Positions 43,620 to 52,070 of a DNA stretch of 64,000 nucleotides are shown piece after piece. The notes below the pieces were generated by a model that was not told the origin of the DNA, ran no database searches, and was given only the letters and a program-made list of their open reading frames with translations. A program made the position numbers and the translations under genes. The DNA comes from Saccharothrix sp. S26 (GTDB taxonomy: Bacteria > Actinomycetota > Actinomycetes > Mycobacteriales > Pseudonocardiaceae). Each line of letters opens with the position of its first letter. Within the stretch, counting starts at the first letter, position 1. Location: positions 124,001-188,000 of the forward strand of contig NZ_JAJUWT010000017.1 of NCBI RefSeq assembly GCF_021390395.1, read 5' to 3'.

Positions 43620-44581
43620 CCGGGCCAACCCGCGAGCCGCGGTCGTCGGCGGTCGAACGCCGCGCGATCACCTTCACCGCCGGCCCGACGCGGTACGACG
43701 GCGACCTCTACCTCCCGCACCGGCGAACCGGTGGGCTCGTGTGCGTCGTGATGGCCAACGGGTACGGCGGCACGCGCGACCTCGGCCTGCCGCGCTACGC
43801 CGAGCGGTTCGCCGCGCACGGATTGGCGGCGTTGACGTTCGACTACGCCGGGTTCGGTTCCAGCGGCGGCCACCCCCGGCTCGTGGTCGACCCCGCCCGG
43901 CAGCTAACCGACTACCGGGCCGCGGTGGAGTTCGCGCGGACCTGCGCCGGCGTCGACCGGGAGCGGATCGTGCTGTGGGGCGTCTCGTTGGGCGCGGGCC
44001 TCGGCCTCGACCTCGCGGCGCACGACCGCCGAGTCGCCGCCGTGATCGCGTTGACGCCCTTCACCGGTCTGACCTTCGGCGCCCTGTCACGCGGCCGGGC
44101 ACCGGCTGTGCTCCGCCTGGTCGCGACCGCGCTGCTCGACGCCGTGCGCAGGCCGTTCGGCGTGGGTGCCCTCACCGTGCCCGTGGTCGGCACCCCGGCC
44201 CAAGGGGCGCTGATAACCGATCCGGAAGACCACGAGGTCGTGCTCAGGCTCGCCGAGCGGGCACCGCTGTGGCGCAACGAGATCGCCGCCCGCGGCGTGC
44301 TCTCCTTGCCGCGGTACCGGCCGGGCAGGTTCGCGAGACGACTGCCCGTGCCCGTGCCGGTGCTCGTCGGGATCGGGCGGCACGACACCGCGGTCTCCTC
44401 GGCCAAGGCGGCGGTCGTGGCGGCCCGAGCGCCGCGAGGTGAGCTGCGCCGTTATGCGGCCGGCCACTTCACCTGCTTCGAAGGCCGGGCGTTCGAACTG
44501 GCCGTGACCGACCAGATCGCCTTCCTGCGCAGGCACGTACTGGGTCGGGACCGCTTCGTCGCCGGTAGAGGAGCGCCGTGA
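43616..44581 (+). CDS. Alpha/beta hydrolase (dienelactone hydrolase/thioesterase-like)
   Basis: The ATGA overlap with the LuxR gene sets the start; the protein has 321 residues. It has an alpha/beta-hydrolase core: VMANGYGGTRDLGLPRYAERF (oxyanion region), FDYAGFGSSGG, nucleophile Ser in WGVSLGAG, an Asp in GIGRHD, and His in YAAGHFTCF. It resembles X-Pro-dipeptidyl-peptidase-like and dienelactone-hydrolase-type enzymes. Since the synthase has no thioesterase domain, this could release the product, though the WS/DGAT could do the same. Confidence 0.82.
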   Translation: MTGPTREPRSSAVERRAITFTAGPTRYDGDLYLPHRRTGGLVCVVMANGYGGTRDLGLPRYAERFAAHGLAALTFDYAGFGSSGGHPRLVVDPARQLTDYRAAVEFARTCAGVDRERIVLWGVSLGAGLGLDLAAHDRRVAAVIALTPFTGLTFGALSRGRAPAVLRLVATALLDAVRRPFGVGALTVPVVGTPAQGALITDPEDHEVVLRLAERAPLWRNEIAARGVLSLPRYRPGRFARRLPVPVPVLVGIGRHDTAVSSAKAAVVAARAPRGELRRYAAGHFTCFEGRAFELAVTDQIAFLRRHVLGRDRFVAGRGAP

Positions 44582-44928
44582 CGAGGTGGCCGGTCAGCCG
44601 ATCAGACGGAACCTGCGGTGGTGACCGGTCTCGCGGTGCCGGGTGGGTGCCTCGGGCCGCTCGTCGCGCCGGGGCACCGGTGCGTGCCTCCTGCCGGTGC
44701 CGGCGTCCATCAGCCAGTGCGTTGTCGGGGATGTCGCAGTCCAACGGCTACCTGCCGGCCGCCGGACCGGTGGTCTTCGGCCTGCTGCGCACCGCGAGCG
44801 GTGGGTGGCAGGTCACGATCGCCGGCTCGTGGTCGTGGCGGCGGCGGTGCGGACGGTGGTTGCCCTGGTGGCCGGCGGGGGACCGGGCGCGCCGCCGGCG
44901 GCCAGGGTGCTGCTGGCGTTGGGTGCCC
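44582..44928. other. Intergenic region between the two converging lipid operons
   Basis: No convincing gene. GGCACCGG (44673-44680) and CCGGTGCC (44694-44701) form an 8-bp stem with a 13-base loop, a possible terminator between the converging operons. A short open stretch near 44730-44850 is not supported by any family likeness. Confidence 0.4.
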
Positions 44929-45690
44929 CTAACGCACACGTCCCACGCGGAAGTCGTTGCCGTGGTAGCGGGCCAGCAGGCTGTCCATCATGGTGTTGAA
45001 GAAACGCCGGTAGGCGCTCTCGGTGACCAAGGTCTTGAACCACGTCCACCGGTCCATGCGGGACAGTGCCATCAGCGGCGGGATCGGGAAGTTCTGGCAC
45101 GCCAGGAAGGCGGCGATCGTGCCCCGGCCGTCGGGCGTGCGGCGGAACGACGTGTACCCGTCGTCGCACACGGCCGAGCCGTTCGGGCTGTGCACGGTCA
45201 GCATCCACACCCGCTGCTCGTCCGGCCCGTACTCGACCTTCTCCAGCTTGTAGACGTCGAGGTTCTCCTTGCCGAAGTACGCCGCGTAGTTCGGCTGGGG
45301 CAGGGCGACCACGCGCACGCCCTGGTGCACGGACCGGTCCCGCTCGTCGCGCTTCACCACTCGCGTCGTGACGCCGAGCGAGTCGCGGTAGAACTCGCCG
45401 ATGTGGCTGATGTCCACCCTGGACACGAAGTCGTCGAACGGCACGTCGAACGTCCGCTCGCCGTAGAACAGCACGGTGTCGGCCAGGTGCACCCAGCGCA
45501 TGCCCCGGCGGTCGAGCGGCACCGCCTCCAGTTGCCGCTCCACGTCCTGCAACTGCGGGATGATCTTCTCGTAGTCGGCCTCGTGGTAGAGGTCCAGGTC
45601 GATGTCGAAGGACGGCTCCACCCGGTCCACCGTGGGCTTGGCGAAGACGATCCGCGTCGCGCGGGCGACGGCCGAGAGGATTGAGGGCAC
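44929..45690 (-). CDS. Unrecognised protein, paralog of the product of 49318-50244
   Basis: The GTG at 45690, with GAAAGG upstream, gives 253 residues. I do not recognise a family. It aligns along its length with the protein encoded at 49318-50244. Shared blocks are VLFYG, the DFVSRVDIS/EFVSRVDIS block, QPNYxAxxGKxxLDVYKLE, DDGYxxFRR, and a final RYxGxxxxxGR. The alternating strands and long C-terminal helix are compatible with an SRPBCC-like lipid-binding fold, but this is a guess. Unlike its paralog it lacks the hydrophobic C-terminal tail. It is the last gene of the eight-gene operon, 26 bases after MMPL. Confidence 0.7.
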   Translation of the reverse strand: MPSILSAVARATRIVFAKPTVDRVEPSFDIDLDLYHEADYEKIIPQLQDVERQLEAVPLDRRGMRWVHLADTVLFYGERTFDVPFDDFVSRVDISHIGEFYRDSLGVTTRVVKRDERDRSVHQGVRVVALPQPNYAAYFGKENLDVYKLEKVEYGPDEQRVWMLTVHSPNGSAVCDDGYTSFRRTPDGRGTIAAFLACQNFPIPPLMALSRMDRWTWFKTLVTESAYRRFFNTMMDSLLARYHGNDFRVGRVR

Positions 45691-45716
45691 GGTCGGCGCA
45701 ACCTTTCGGGTAGGGG

Positions 45717-47897
45717 TCAGACCAGGTCGTCGGAAGAGGACGCGCGCCCGCTCACGACCTCGGGGCGGCGCTGCGCCGGCGGGGCGGGCCGCGGGGTCGT
45801 CGAGGACGGGAACCACCAGTTCCAGCGGCCCATGAGCTGCATGCTCGCGGGCACCAGGACGCCGCGGACCACCGTGGCGTCGATCAGCACGGCGAACGCG
45901 AGCCCCACGCCGAGCTGCTTGAGCGGCGTCACGTCCGACAGCGCGAACCCGAAGAACACCGCGATCATGATCGCCGCGGCGCTGCTGATCACCCGCCCGG
46001 TGCGCGCCACGCCGTCGATGATCGACCCGGTGTTGTCCCCGCTGCCCCGGAACAGCTCGGCGATGCGGGAGATGAGGATGACCTCGTAGTCGGTCGACAG
46101 CGCGATGACGATGGCGACGATCGTGATGGGCACGATCGGGTGCAGGTCGGCGGGGTCCGACCAGCCGATCAGCGCCGCGCCCACCTCGGTGGTGGACAGC
46201 AGCAGCAGGCCGCCGGTGCTCGCGCCCAGCGACACCACCACGAGCAGCACGGCCTTGATCGGCAGCACGATCGACCGCATCGCCACCACGAGCAGGAGCA
46301 GCACCAGCCCGAGCAGCACGGCCAGCATCAGCGGCAGGCTCGCGAACAGGGCGTCGGTGGCGTCGATGCGCATCGCGGTCTCGCCGCCCACCTCGTACAC
46401 CACGCCGTCGAGCTGCCCGCGCAGGTCACCGTCCCGCAGGCTGCGCACCAGGTCGTGCGTGCGGTCGTCGGACGGGCTGTGCACCGTCGCCACGCTCACC
46501 CGGTAGACCTCGGGCCGGTCCAGCGGCACGGGCACCGCCGCACGCACCTCGGGATCGCCGGACACCACCTGCGCCACGCGTTCGGCCTGCGTCCGGGCGG
46601 TGTCCGCGGTCGCCCGCACGACGACCTCGACGGGCGAGATGACACCCGGCCCGTAGGCGGCCGCGGCGGCCTCGGTGGCCCGCCGCACCTGCGAGTCGGA
46701 CGGCATCGCGCTCGCCGACGGCAGGTCCACCCGGTCGGCGAGGTCCAGCGCGGGCACGCAGAACAACGCCATCAGCACGGTCGCGCCGACCAGCCAGCGG
46801 CCGGGCCGGTCGGTCACCCGCTTGCCCCAGCGCGCCCAGAAACCGGACACCTCGGCGTCCACCACCACCGCGCCGCCGGACGCGAGCAGCCGTTCCCGGT
46901 CCTTCTTGCGCAGGATGCGCAGGCCCAGCATCCGCAGCACGATCGGGGCGCCGACGAGCGCGGCCACGATCGCCGCCACCGTCACCAGGATCATGCCCAG
47001 CCCGGCGGTGCGGATGGCCCGCGAGTCGACCAGGAACATGGTCGCCTCGGCCACCAAGACCGTGATCCCGGACCACGCGATGGCCGTGCCGGTGGTGCGC
47101 ATGGCGTGCCGGACCGAGTCGTCCACGCCCATCCCGCGCAGCAACGACTCGCGCACCCGCTGGACGAGGAACATCGCGTAGTCGACGGCGAGCGCGAGGC
47201 CCACCATCGACGCCGCGTTCGTGACGTACTCCGAGAACGGGATGCCGTACGCCAGCGCGCCCGCCGCGCCCAGGCCGCCGACCAGCGCGGACAGGCCGAT
47301 GACGAGCGGGACGACGGTGGCCCACAGCGCGCCGAAGGTGAGCAGCAGGACCACCAGGACGATGGGCAGGCCCACCTGCTCGGCCCGCAGCAGGTCGCTG
47401 CGCGAGAGCTGGACCAGCTCCTCCCGGTGGGCGCCGTACCCGCCGAGGAACACCTCGCTGCCCTCGGCGCCCAGCCCGTCCTCGTCGTGGAGCAGCTTGT
47501 TCGCCACGTCGATCGAGCCGTCGACGCCGCCGGTGGCGGAGACGCCGAGGACCACGATCGGCCCGGAGCCCGGGTCGGGCGGCGGCAGCGGCAACGGCTC
47601 GACCTCGCGGACCCCTTCGGTGCCCGCGATGGCCGCGGTGATCGGCTCCAGCGCGCGCCGACCTTCCGCGTCACCGCCCGCCGCCCGACCCGTGACGACG
47701 ACGAACAGCGACGGCACGCCGTTCGCGCTCAGCTCCCGCGCGACCGCCTCGGCCTGGCTCGACTCCGACGCCTCGCCGCCGGGCACCGCGCGGCCCTCCA
47801 GCCCGAGGGCGAAGAAGCCGCCGACGACGGCCAGCAGCACCCAGGCGACCAGCACGGGTTTGCTGTTGCGGAACAGGAAGTCGGTGAGGCGGTCCAT
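45717..47897 (-). CDS. MMPL-family RND lipid transporter
   Basis: This 726-residue protein, starting at ATG 47897 after AGGAG, has the two-fold repeat of MMPL/RND transporters. There is one N-terminal membrane helix, a periplasmic loop, then a block of helices with LAVDYAMFLVQRVRE. A second loop and second block follow, with ALSTDYEVILISRIAE. The Asp-Tyr pair in each block is the proton-relay signature of this family. MMPL proteins in actinobacteria move complex lipids such as mycolate esters across the inner membrane. In this operon it is the obvious exporter of the pathway product. Confidence 0.92.
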   Translation of the reverse strand: MDRLTDFLFRNSKPVLVAWVLLAVVGGFFALGLEGRAVPGGEASESSQAEAVARELSANGVPSLFVVVTGRAAGGDAEGRRALEPITAAIAGTEGVREVEPLPLPPPDPGSGPIVVLGVSATGGVDGSIDVANKLLHDEDGLGAEGSEVFLGGYGAHREELVQLSRSDLLRAEQVGLPIVLVVLLLTFGALWATVVPLVIGLSALVGGLGAAGALAYGIPFSEYVTNAASMVGLALAVDYAMFLVQRVRESLLRGMGVDDSVRHAMRTTGTAIAWSGITVLVAEATMFLVDSRAIRTAGLGMILVTVAAIVAALVGAPIVLRMLGLRILRKKDRERLLASGGAVVVDAEVSGFWARWGKRVTDRPGRWLVGATVLMALFCVPALDLADRVDLPSASAMPSDSQVRRATEAAAAAYGPGVISPVEVVVRATADTARTQAERVAQVVSGDPEVRAAVPVPLDRPEVYRVSVATVHSPSDDRTHDLVRSLRDGDLRGQLDGVVYEVGGETAMRIDATDALFASLPLMLAVLLGLVLLLLVVAMRSIVLPIKAVLLVVVSLGASTGGLLLLSTTEVGAALIGWSDPADLHPIVPITIVAIVIALSTDYEVILISRIAELFRGSGDNTGSIIDGVARTGRVISSAAAIMIAVFFGFALSDVTPLKQLGVGLAFAVLIDATVVRGVLVPASMQLMGRWNWWFPSSTTPRPAPPAQRRPEVVSGRASSSDDLV

Positions 47898-47936
47898 CGG
47901 GGTGGCTCCTGGTGGGTCGCTGAGGTGGTCCGGCCG

Positions 47937-49286
47937 CTAGCGCGGCGCGCTGGGGCGTTGCTTGGCCCGCGGTTGCCGCGGCGCGCGCGGAGGCTTCGCC
48001 GAGGGCTGCTCCGGCGTCGCCACCGGCGGCCGCGTGGTCAACAGTGCCCGTTCACGCGGGTCCGCCGCGACCCTCGGCGGGCTGATGAGGGTGCTGTGGT
48101 GGAAGCCCAGCCGGGGATCGCTCCACCACCGCAGGCCGCTGTCGAACTCCTGCAGCTCCGGCATCCGCACCTGGAGCCGGACGGTGTTCTCCGGGTAGTT
48201 GTAGACGGTGACCTGGTTCAGCCCCCGGTTCGCGGTGAACAGCAGCGACTGGTCGGCGGAGAGCTGGCAGGCGTACACCGAGTCGACCATCGCGCCCCGG
48301 GCCACCCGCAGCGCCCGCAGGTAGTGGTGCCCCTGCGTGATGGCCGACCCGCGGCTGAACGTGTCCACGAGCGTGCGCGCGACCTGGCGACCGGCCCGGA
48401 GCTGGGCGCGCAGGCTCGGCCGCTCGTCGAGCACCCGGAACGTCGTGAAGCTCGCCAGGTCGATCATCACGATCGTCCCGCTGGCCCCGTTGCAGTAGAT
48501 CAGCTCCCGGTCGGAGATGCACACGTCGGAGTTGATGTGCGCGGGCGTGTCGTGCCCGGCCGACCAGTGCCGCAGCACCTGGCCGGTCTCCGCGTCGATC
48601 TCGAACGCGTACTCCTTGAACTGGGCGATGCTCCACTCGTGCCAGTCCCGGCCGTCCTGCGGGTTGACCCGGAACGACAGGGCGTAGAAGCGGTCCTCCA
48701 CCGGGTGCGCCACCACGTGCCAGCAGGTCGCGGGCAGCGCCACCCGGCGCGCGGTGCGGGTGTGCAGGTCGAAGATGCCGACCTCGCACGCCTCGCCGCG
48801 CCCCGGGTGGTCCATGCCGCCGTAGACCAGGTAGCGCCCCGACGCCGTGGTCTTCATCGCGTGCGGCAGCTTCACGCCGTGGTCGCCCAGCCGCTCGGCC
48901 TTGTCCAGCCGCTGGAGGTCGGTCAACCACAGGCCGTCGCCCATCGCGGCGACGGCCTGCGTGTCGTTGATCCACGCGACGTGCGTGCTGCCCTTGATCG
49001 ACGAGTCGGTCGGCTCGAACCGCAGCGTGGAGATCCGCTGGATCTCCTCGCCGTTCGCCGCGTCGTAGAACATCAGGTGCTGGCCGGTGCTGCCGAGGAA
49101 GCCGACCCGCCGGTCCGGGCTCACGCTGACCGCGTGGCCGCCCGCCATCCCGTCGTAGTACTCGACGTCGTAGGCGTACCGGCCGCTCTGCGGGTCGTAC
49201 CGGAAGATGCAGACACCGGCCCGTCCCTCCAGCCCGTTGAGGCCGTTGCCGTCGAGGGCGATGTGGAACGCGTACGGGTACTCCAT
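47937..49286 (-). CDS. Beta-propeller (YVTN/WD40-like) protein with basic Pro-rich tail
   Basis: The ATG at 49286, after GAGGAGG, gives 449 residues without a signal peptide. About six repeated blade-like units are visible, each ending in strand patterns such as GVCIFRYDPQSGRY, HLMFYDAANGEEI, VGIFDLHTRTARR and VTVYNYPENTVRL, which suggests a six- or seven-bladed propeller. The last 40 residues are Pro, Arg and Lys rich and probably disordered. It may be a scaffold or lactonase-type enzyme. It lies between the two paralogous unknown proteins and MMPL, so a scaffold for lipid transfer to the exporter is one possibility (inference). Confidence 0.75.
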   Translation of the reverse strand: MEYPYAFHIALDGNGLNGLEGRAGVCIFRYDPQSGRYAYDVEYYDGMAGGHAVSVSPDRRVGFLGSTGQHLMFYDAANGEEIQRISTLRFEPTDSSIKGSTHVAWINDTQAVAAMGDGLWLTDLQRLDKAERLGDHGVKLPHAMKTTASGRYLVYGGMDHPGRGEACEVGIFDLHTRTARRVALPATCWHVVAHPVEDRFYALSFRVNPQDGRDWHEWSIAQFKEYAFEIDAETGQVLRHWSAGHDTPAHINSDVCISDRELIYCNGASGTIVMIDLASFTTFRVLDERPSLRAQLRAGRQVARTLVDTFSRGSAITQGHHYLRALRVARGAMVDSVYACQLSADQSLLFTANRGLNQVTVYNYPENTVRLQVRMPELQEFDSGLRWWSDPRLGFHHSTLISPPRVAADPRERALLTTRPPVATPEQPSAKPPRAPRQPRAKQRPSAPR

Positions 49287-49317
49287 CAGACCTCCTCTCT
49301 CGTCACCGGTGGGTCGT

Positions 49318-50244
49318 TCAGCGGCGCTTCGCGGCCCGGCGGCGGCTGCGCAGGTAGAGGGCGGCGCCGACGAGGCCGGCCGCGGCCGCGACGCGCTTGG
49401 CGGACCCCTTGCCGCGGTTGGGGCGGCCGATGCCGATCTCCTGGCCCTCGTAGCGGGCGATGATGTTGTCGACGGTGTCGTTCCAGAAGTCCATGTAGGC
49501 GGCTTCGGTGAGCTTGGTGCGGAACCACTCCCAGCGGTCCAGCCGCAGCGCGACCATGACCCGGGGCCGCGGGAACGCCTGGCGGGCCACGAACACGATG
49601 TCCGTGCCGCCGCCCGCGGCGCGGCGGAACCCGAGGTAGCCGTCGTCGGCGGAGGTGGAGGCGTTGGGGCTGCACACCGTCCGCATCCAGTTGCGGACCT
49701 CGTCCTGCTCGTAGGTCATGTGCTCGAGCTTGTAGACGTCGAGCTCGTCCTTGCCGAGGAACGCGGTGTAGTTCGGCTGCGCCAGCGCGGCGATCCGCTC
49801 GATCTGCAACGTCGGGCGGCCGGCCGAGTCGCGCTGCACCACCTGGGTGTTGATGCCCAGCACGTCGCGGAACGCGTCGCCGACGCGGCTGATGTCCACC
49901 CGGGACACGAACTCGTCGTAGTCCATCTCGAAGTGGCGGATGCCGTAGAACAGCACGGCGTCGTCCTCGTGGATCCACCGGACGCCGTCGCTGTTGAGCG
50001 GCACGTCCTCCAGCAGCTTCTGCCAGCGCTCCGCGGAGCTGGTGTCGTAGTGGAACTCGGGGGAGCGGTACTCCTCCAGGTCGAGCTTCACCGGCAGCCG
50101 CTTGCGCGACAGGGTGGACTTGGCGAGCGCGATCTGGGTGGCGCGGAACAGCTGCTTCGGCGCGAGGTCGGTGAGCAGCTTGCCCTCCGGCACCGTGTTC
50201 GCCGCGGCGTGGGCCCGGTACAGGGCACTGCGGGCGTTGCCCAT
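49318..50244 (-). CDS. Unrecognised protein with C-terminal membrane tail, paralog of the product of 44929-45690
   Basis: The ATG at 50244 follows GGAGGAG and gives 308 residues. The central 230 residues match the protein encoded at 44929-45690 (AVLFYGIRHFEMDYDEFVSR, QPNYTAFLGKDELDVYKLE, DDGYLGFRR). This copy adds an N-terminal helical region of about 50 residues. It also has a C-terminal tail, a short hydrophobic segment (VAAAAGLVGAALYL) followed by RSRRRAAKRR, which looks like a tail anchor with a cytoplasmic basic end. I recognise no family. The pair flanks the propeller and MMPL genes, so the two proteins probably act at the membrane with the exporter. Confidence 0.7.
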   Translation of the reverse strand: MGNARSALYRAHAAANTVPEGKLLTDLAPKQLFRATQIALAKSTLSRKRLPVKLDLEEYRSPEFHYDTSSAERWQKLLEDVPLNSDGVRWIHEDDAVLFYGIRHFEMDYDEFVSRVDISRVGDAFRDVLGINTQVVQRDSAGRPTLQIERIAALAQPNYTAFLGKDELDVYKLEHMTYEQDEVRNWMRTVCSPNASTSADDGYLGFRRAAGGGTDIVFVARQAFPRPRVMVALRLDRWEWFRTKLTEAAYMDFWNDTVDNIIARYEGQEIGIGRPNRGKGSAKRVAAAAGLVGAALYLRSRRRAAKRR

Positions 50245-50270
50245 GGTCTTCTCCTCCTGCGGTTGGTCGG

Positions 50271-50759
50271 TCAGGCGCTGACGGCGGCGGCTTGGCGCTC
50301 GGGGACGACGGCGCCCTGGGGGAACTCGGCGGCGTCGCCGAACAGGCCGATCAGGATCAGCTGGATGACGTCGCTCAGCACGCGCTCGGCGACCGGTTCG
50401 ACGATGCTGGCCAGCGAGGGCACGCCGAAGTCGAAGTCGGTGATGAACGCGGTCCGGACGCCTTCGGGCGTGGGGTCGAGCACCCAGCCACCGGAGAACT
50501 CGTCGAAGTCCCCGTCGGTCTGGTCGAAGTCCAGCCGCAGCTCGTCGCGGCGGAACCAGTCCCGCTCGGTCCACTGGAGCAGGCCGTTGCGGAACTCGAC
50601 CACCCAGTGGCTGACGGTGGTGCCGTCGGGTGACGTCTCCATGTCGACCGAGCGGACGATGTCGACCAGCTCGGCGTAGTGGCGGAAGTCGGCGAGGGTG
50701 TCGAAGACCGTCCCGGCGTCGACACCCCGGATGAACGCGTGGACCTCTACGTGGCGCAC
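50271..50759 (-). CDS. SRPBCC/polyketide cyclase-like protein
   Basis: I place the start at GTG 50759, one base after the preceding stop, with AGGAG inside the preceding gene's end; this gives 162 residues. The pattern EVHAFIRGVDAGTVFDTLAD, then the HWVVEFRNG and WTERDWF strands and a long C-terminal helix, is that of the SRPBCC (START/Bet v1) superfamily, in particular polyketide cyclase/dehydrase-like and aromatase-like members. These bind hydrophobic ligands in a deep cavity. In this operon it may cyclise or carry the chain. Confidence 0.82.
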   Translation of the reverse strand: MRHVEVHAFIRGVDAGTVFDTLADFRHYAELVDIVRSVDMETSPDGTTVSHWVVEFRNGLLQWTERDWFRRDELRLDFDQTDGDFDEFSGGWVLDPTPEGVRTAFITDFDFGVPSLASIVEPVAERVLSDVIQLILIGLFGDAAEFPQGAVVPERQAAAVSA

Positions 50760-50760
50760 T

Positions 50761-52041
50761 TCAGCTTGCTCCTGTCGAATCGGCGGTCGGGTAGCGCGCC
50801 GAGAGCTCGGCACAGGCGCCGTCGAACGCGGAGAGCAGGAAGTCGACGTCGTCGTCGGTCAGCACGGCCGGCGGCGTGAACCGGAGCACGGCCCCGGCGT
50901 TGAGCGAGTAGTTCACGATCAGGTGGCGGTCGACCAGCTCGGCCAGCAGCGCACCGGCCAGGCCGGGGCCCGCCATGTCGACGCCGATGAGCAGGCCGAC
51001 GCCCCGGACCTCCCGCACCAGGTGCGGGCAGCGCCGGTCGACGACCTCCCGCATCCCGGTCAGCAGGGTCTCGCCGAGCACGGCCGCGCGTCCGACGAGG
51101 CCGTCCTGCTCGATGGCCTCCACGGCGGCGCGGGCGGCGGCCATCGCGATGGGCGCGCCGGAGAACGTCGAGGTGTGGATGAACGGGTCCTTGGCGAACG
51201 CCTTGAACACGGCGGGCGTCGCGACCATCGCGGACACCGGGACGATCCCGCCGGACAGGCCCTTGCCGACCAGCATGATGTCCGGGGTGACGCCCTCCCG
51301 GTCGGCGCCCCACCACGTGCCGAGCCGGCCCATGCCGGTCTGGATCTCGTCGAGGACCATCAGCGCGCCGTGCTGGTCGCAGATCGCCCGCACGTCGCGC
51401 AGGTAGCCCTCGGGCGGGATGACCACGCCGCCCTCGCCCTGGATCGGCTCCAGCACCACGCACGCCCGCGGACCGCCGGCCAGCTCGGCGGCGAGCGCGT
51501 CGGCGTCGCCGAACGGCACGTGGCTGACGTCGGGCAGCAGCGGGCGGAACGGGTCCTGGTAGAGGCCGTTGGCGGTGACGGAGAGCGCGCCGAGCGTCTT
51601 GCCGTGGTAGCCGCCGGTGGTGGACACCAGGCGGGTGCGGCCCAGCGTGCGGGCGAGCTTGATGGCCGCCTCGGTGGCCTCGGCGCCGGAACCGGCGAAG
51701 TGCACGTGCGCGAGGCCGTCCGGCACGACCCGGCCCAGCGCCGCCGCGGCCCGTGCCGCCTCCGGCTCCAGCAGGATGCGGCTCGCGATGGGGTTGGTCC
51801 TGATCTGGCGGATCACGGCCTCTTCCACGTGCGGGTGGCGCGCGCCGTGGATGAGGACGCCGTAGCCGCCGGCGTTGAGGTAGCGCCCGCCGTCGGAGGT
51901 CTCGATCCACGCGCCCCGCGAGGCCACCTCCATCTGCGTGCCGAAGACCTCGGAGATCTTGGCGCGGCCGCGGGAGAGGTGGCGGCGGTACAGGTCGAGC
52001 ACTTCCCGGTGGTCGAGCGCCTGCCCGACTGTCGCTGTCAC
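50761..52041 (-). CDS. Class III pyridoxal-phosphate aminotransferase
   Basis: The GTG at 52041 follows GAGGAGAA and gives 426 residues. Fold-type I class III features are the glycine-rich phosphate loop HFAGSGAEATEAAIKLAR, GGYHGKTLGALS, EPIQGEGGVVIPPEGYL, the cofactor Asp in VLDEIQTGMGR, and the Schiff-base Lys in MLVGKGLSGG. The class uses aldehydes, omega-amino acids or ketones as amino acceptors. Next to an aldehyde dehydrogenase-family enzyme in the same operon it may convert a fatty aldehyde to an amine (inference). Confidence 0.92.
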   Translation of the reverse strand: MTATVGQALDHREVLDLYRRHLSRGRAKISEVFGTQMEVASRGAWIETSDGGRYLNAGGYGVLIHGARHPHVEEAVIRQIRTNPIASRILLEPEAARAAAALGRVVPDGLAHVHFAGSGAEATEAAIKLARTLGRTRLVSTTGGYHGKTLGALSVTANGLYQDPFRPLLPDVSHVPFGDADALAAELAGGPRACVVLEPIQGEGGVVIPPEGYLRDVRAICDQHGALMVLDEIQTGMGRLGTWWGADREGVTPDIMLVGKGLSGGIVPVSAMVATPAVFKAFAKDPFIHTSTFSGAPIAMAAARAAVEAIEQDGLVGRAAVLGETLLTGMREVVDRRCPHLVREVRGVGLLIGVDMAGPGLAGALLAELVDRHLIVNYSLNAGAVLRFTPPAVLTDDDVDFLLSAFDGACAELSARYPTADSTGAS

Positions 52042-52070
52042 GTGTTCTCCTCGATGTCCCGGGTGGGCGG

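Noticed and set aside
44600-44928. Small plus-strand membrane protein between the converging lipid operons
   Set aside because: Protein-like stretches are short, shift frame and match nothing; treated as non-coding.
46140-49463. A plus-strand open frame of about 1100 codons opposite MMPL and the beta-propeller gene
   Set aside because: Low-complexity Arg/His/Val/Gly content and it crosses two well-supported genes on the minus strand.
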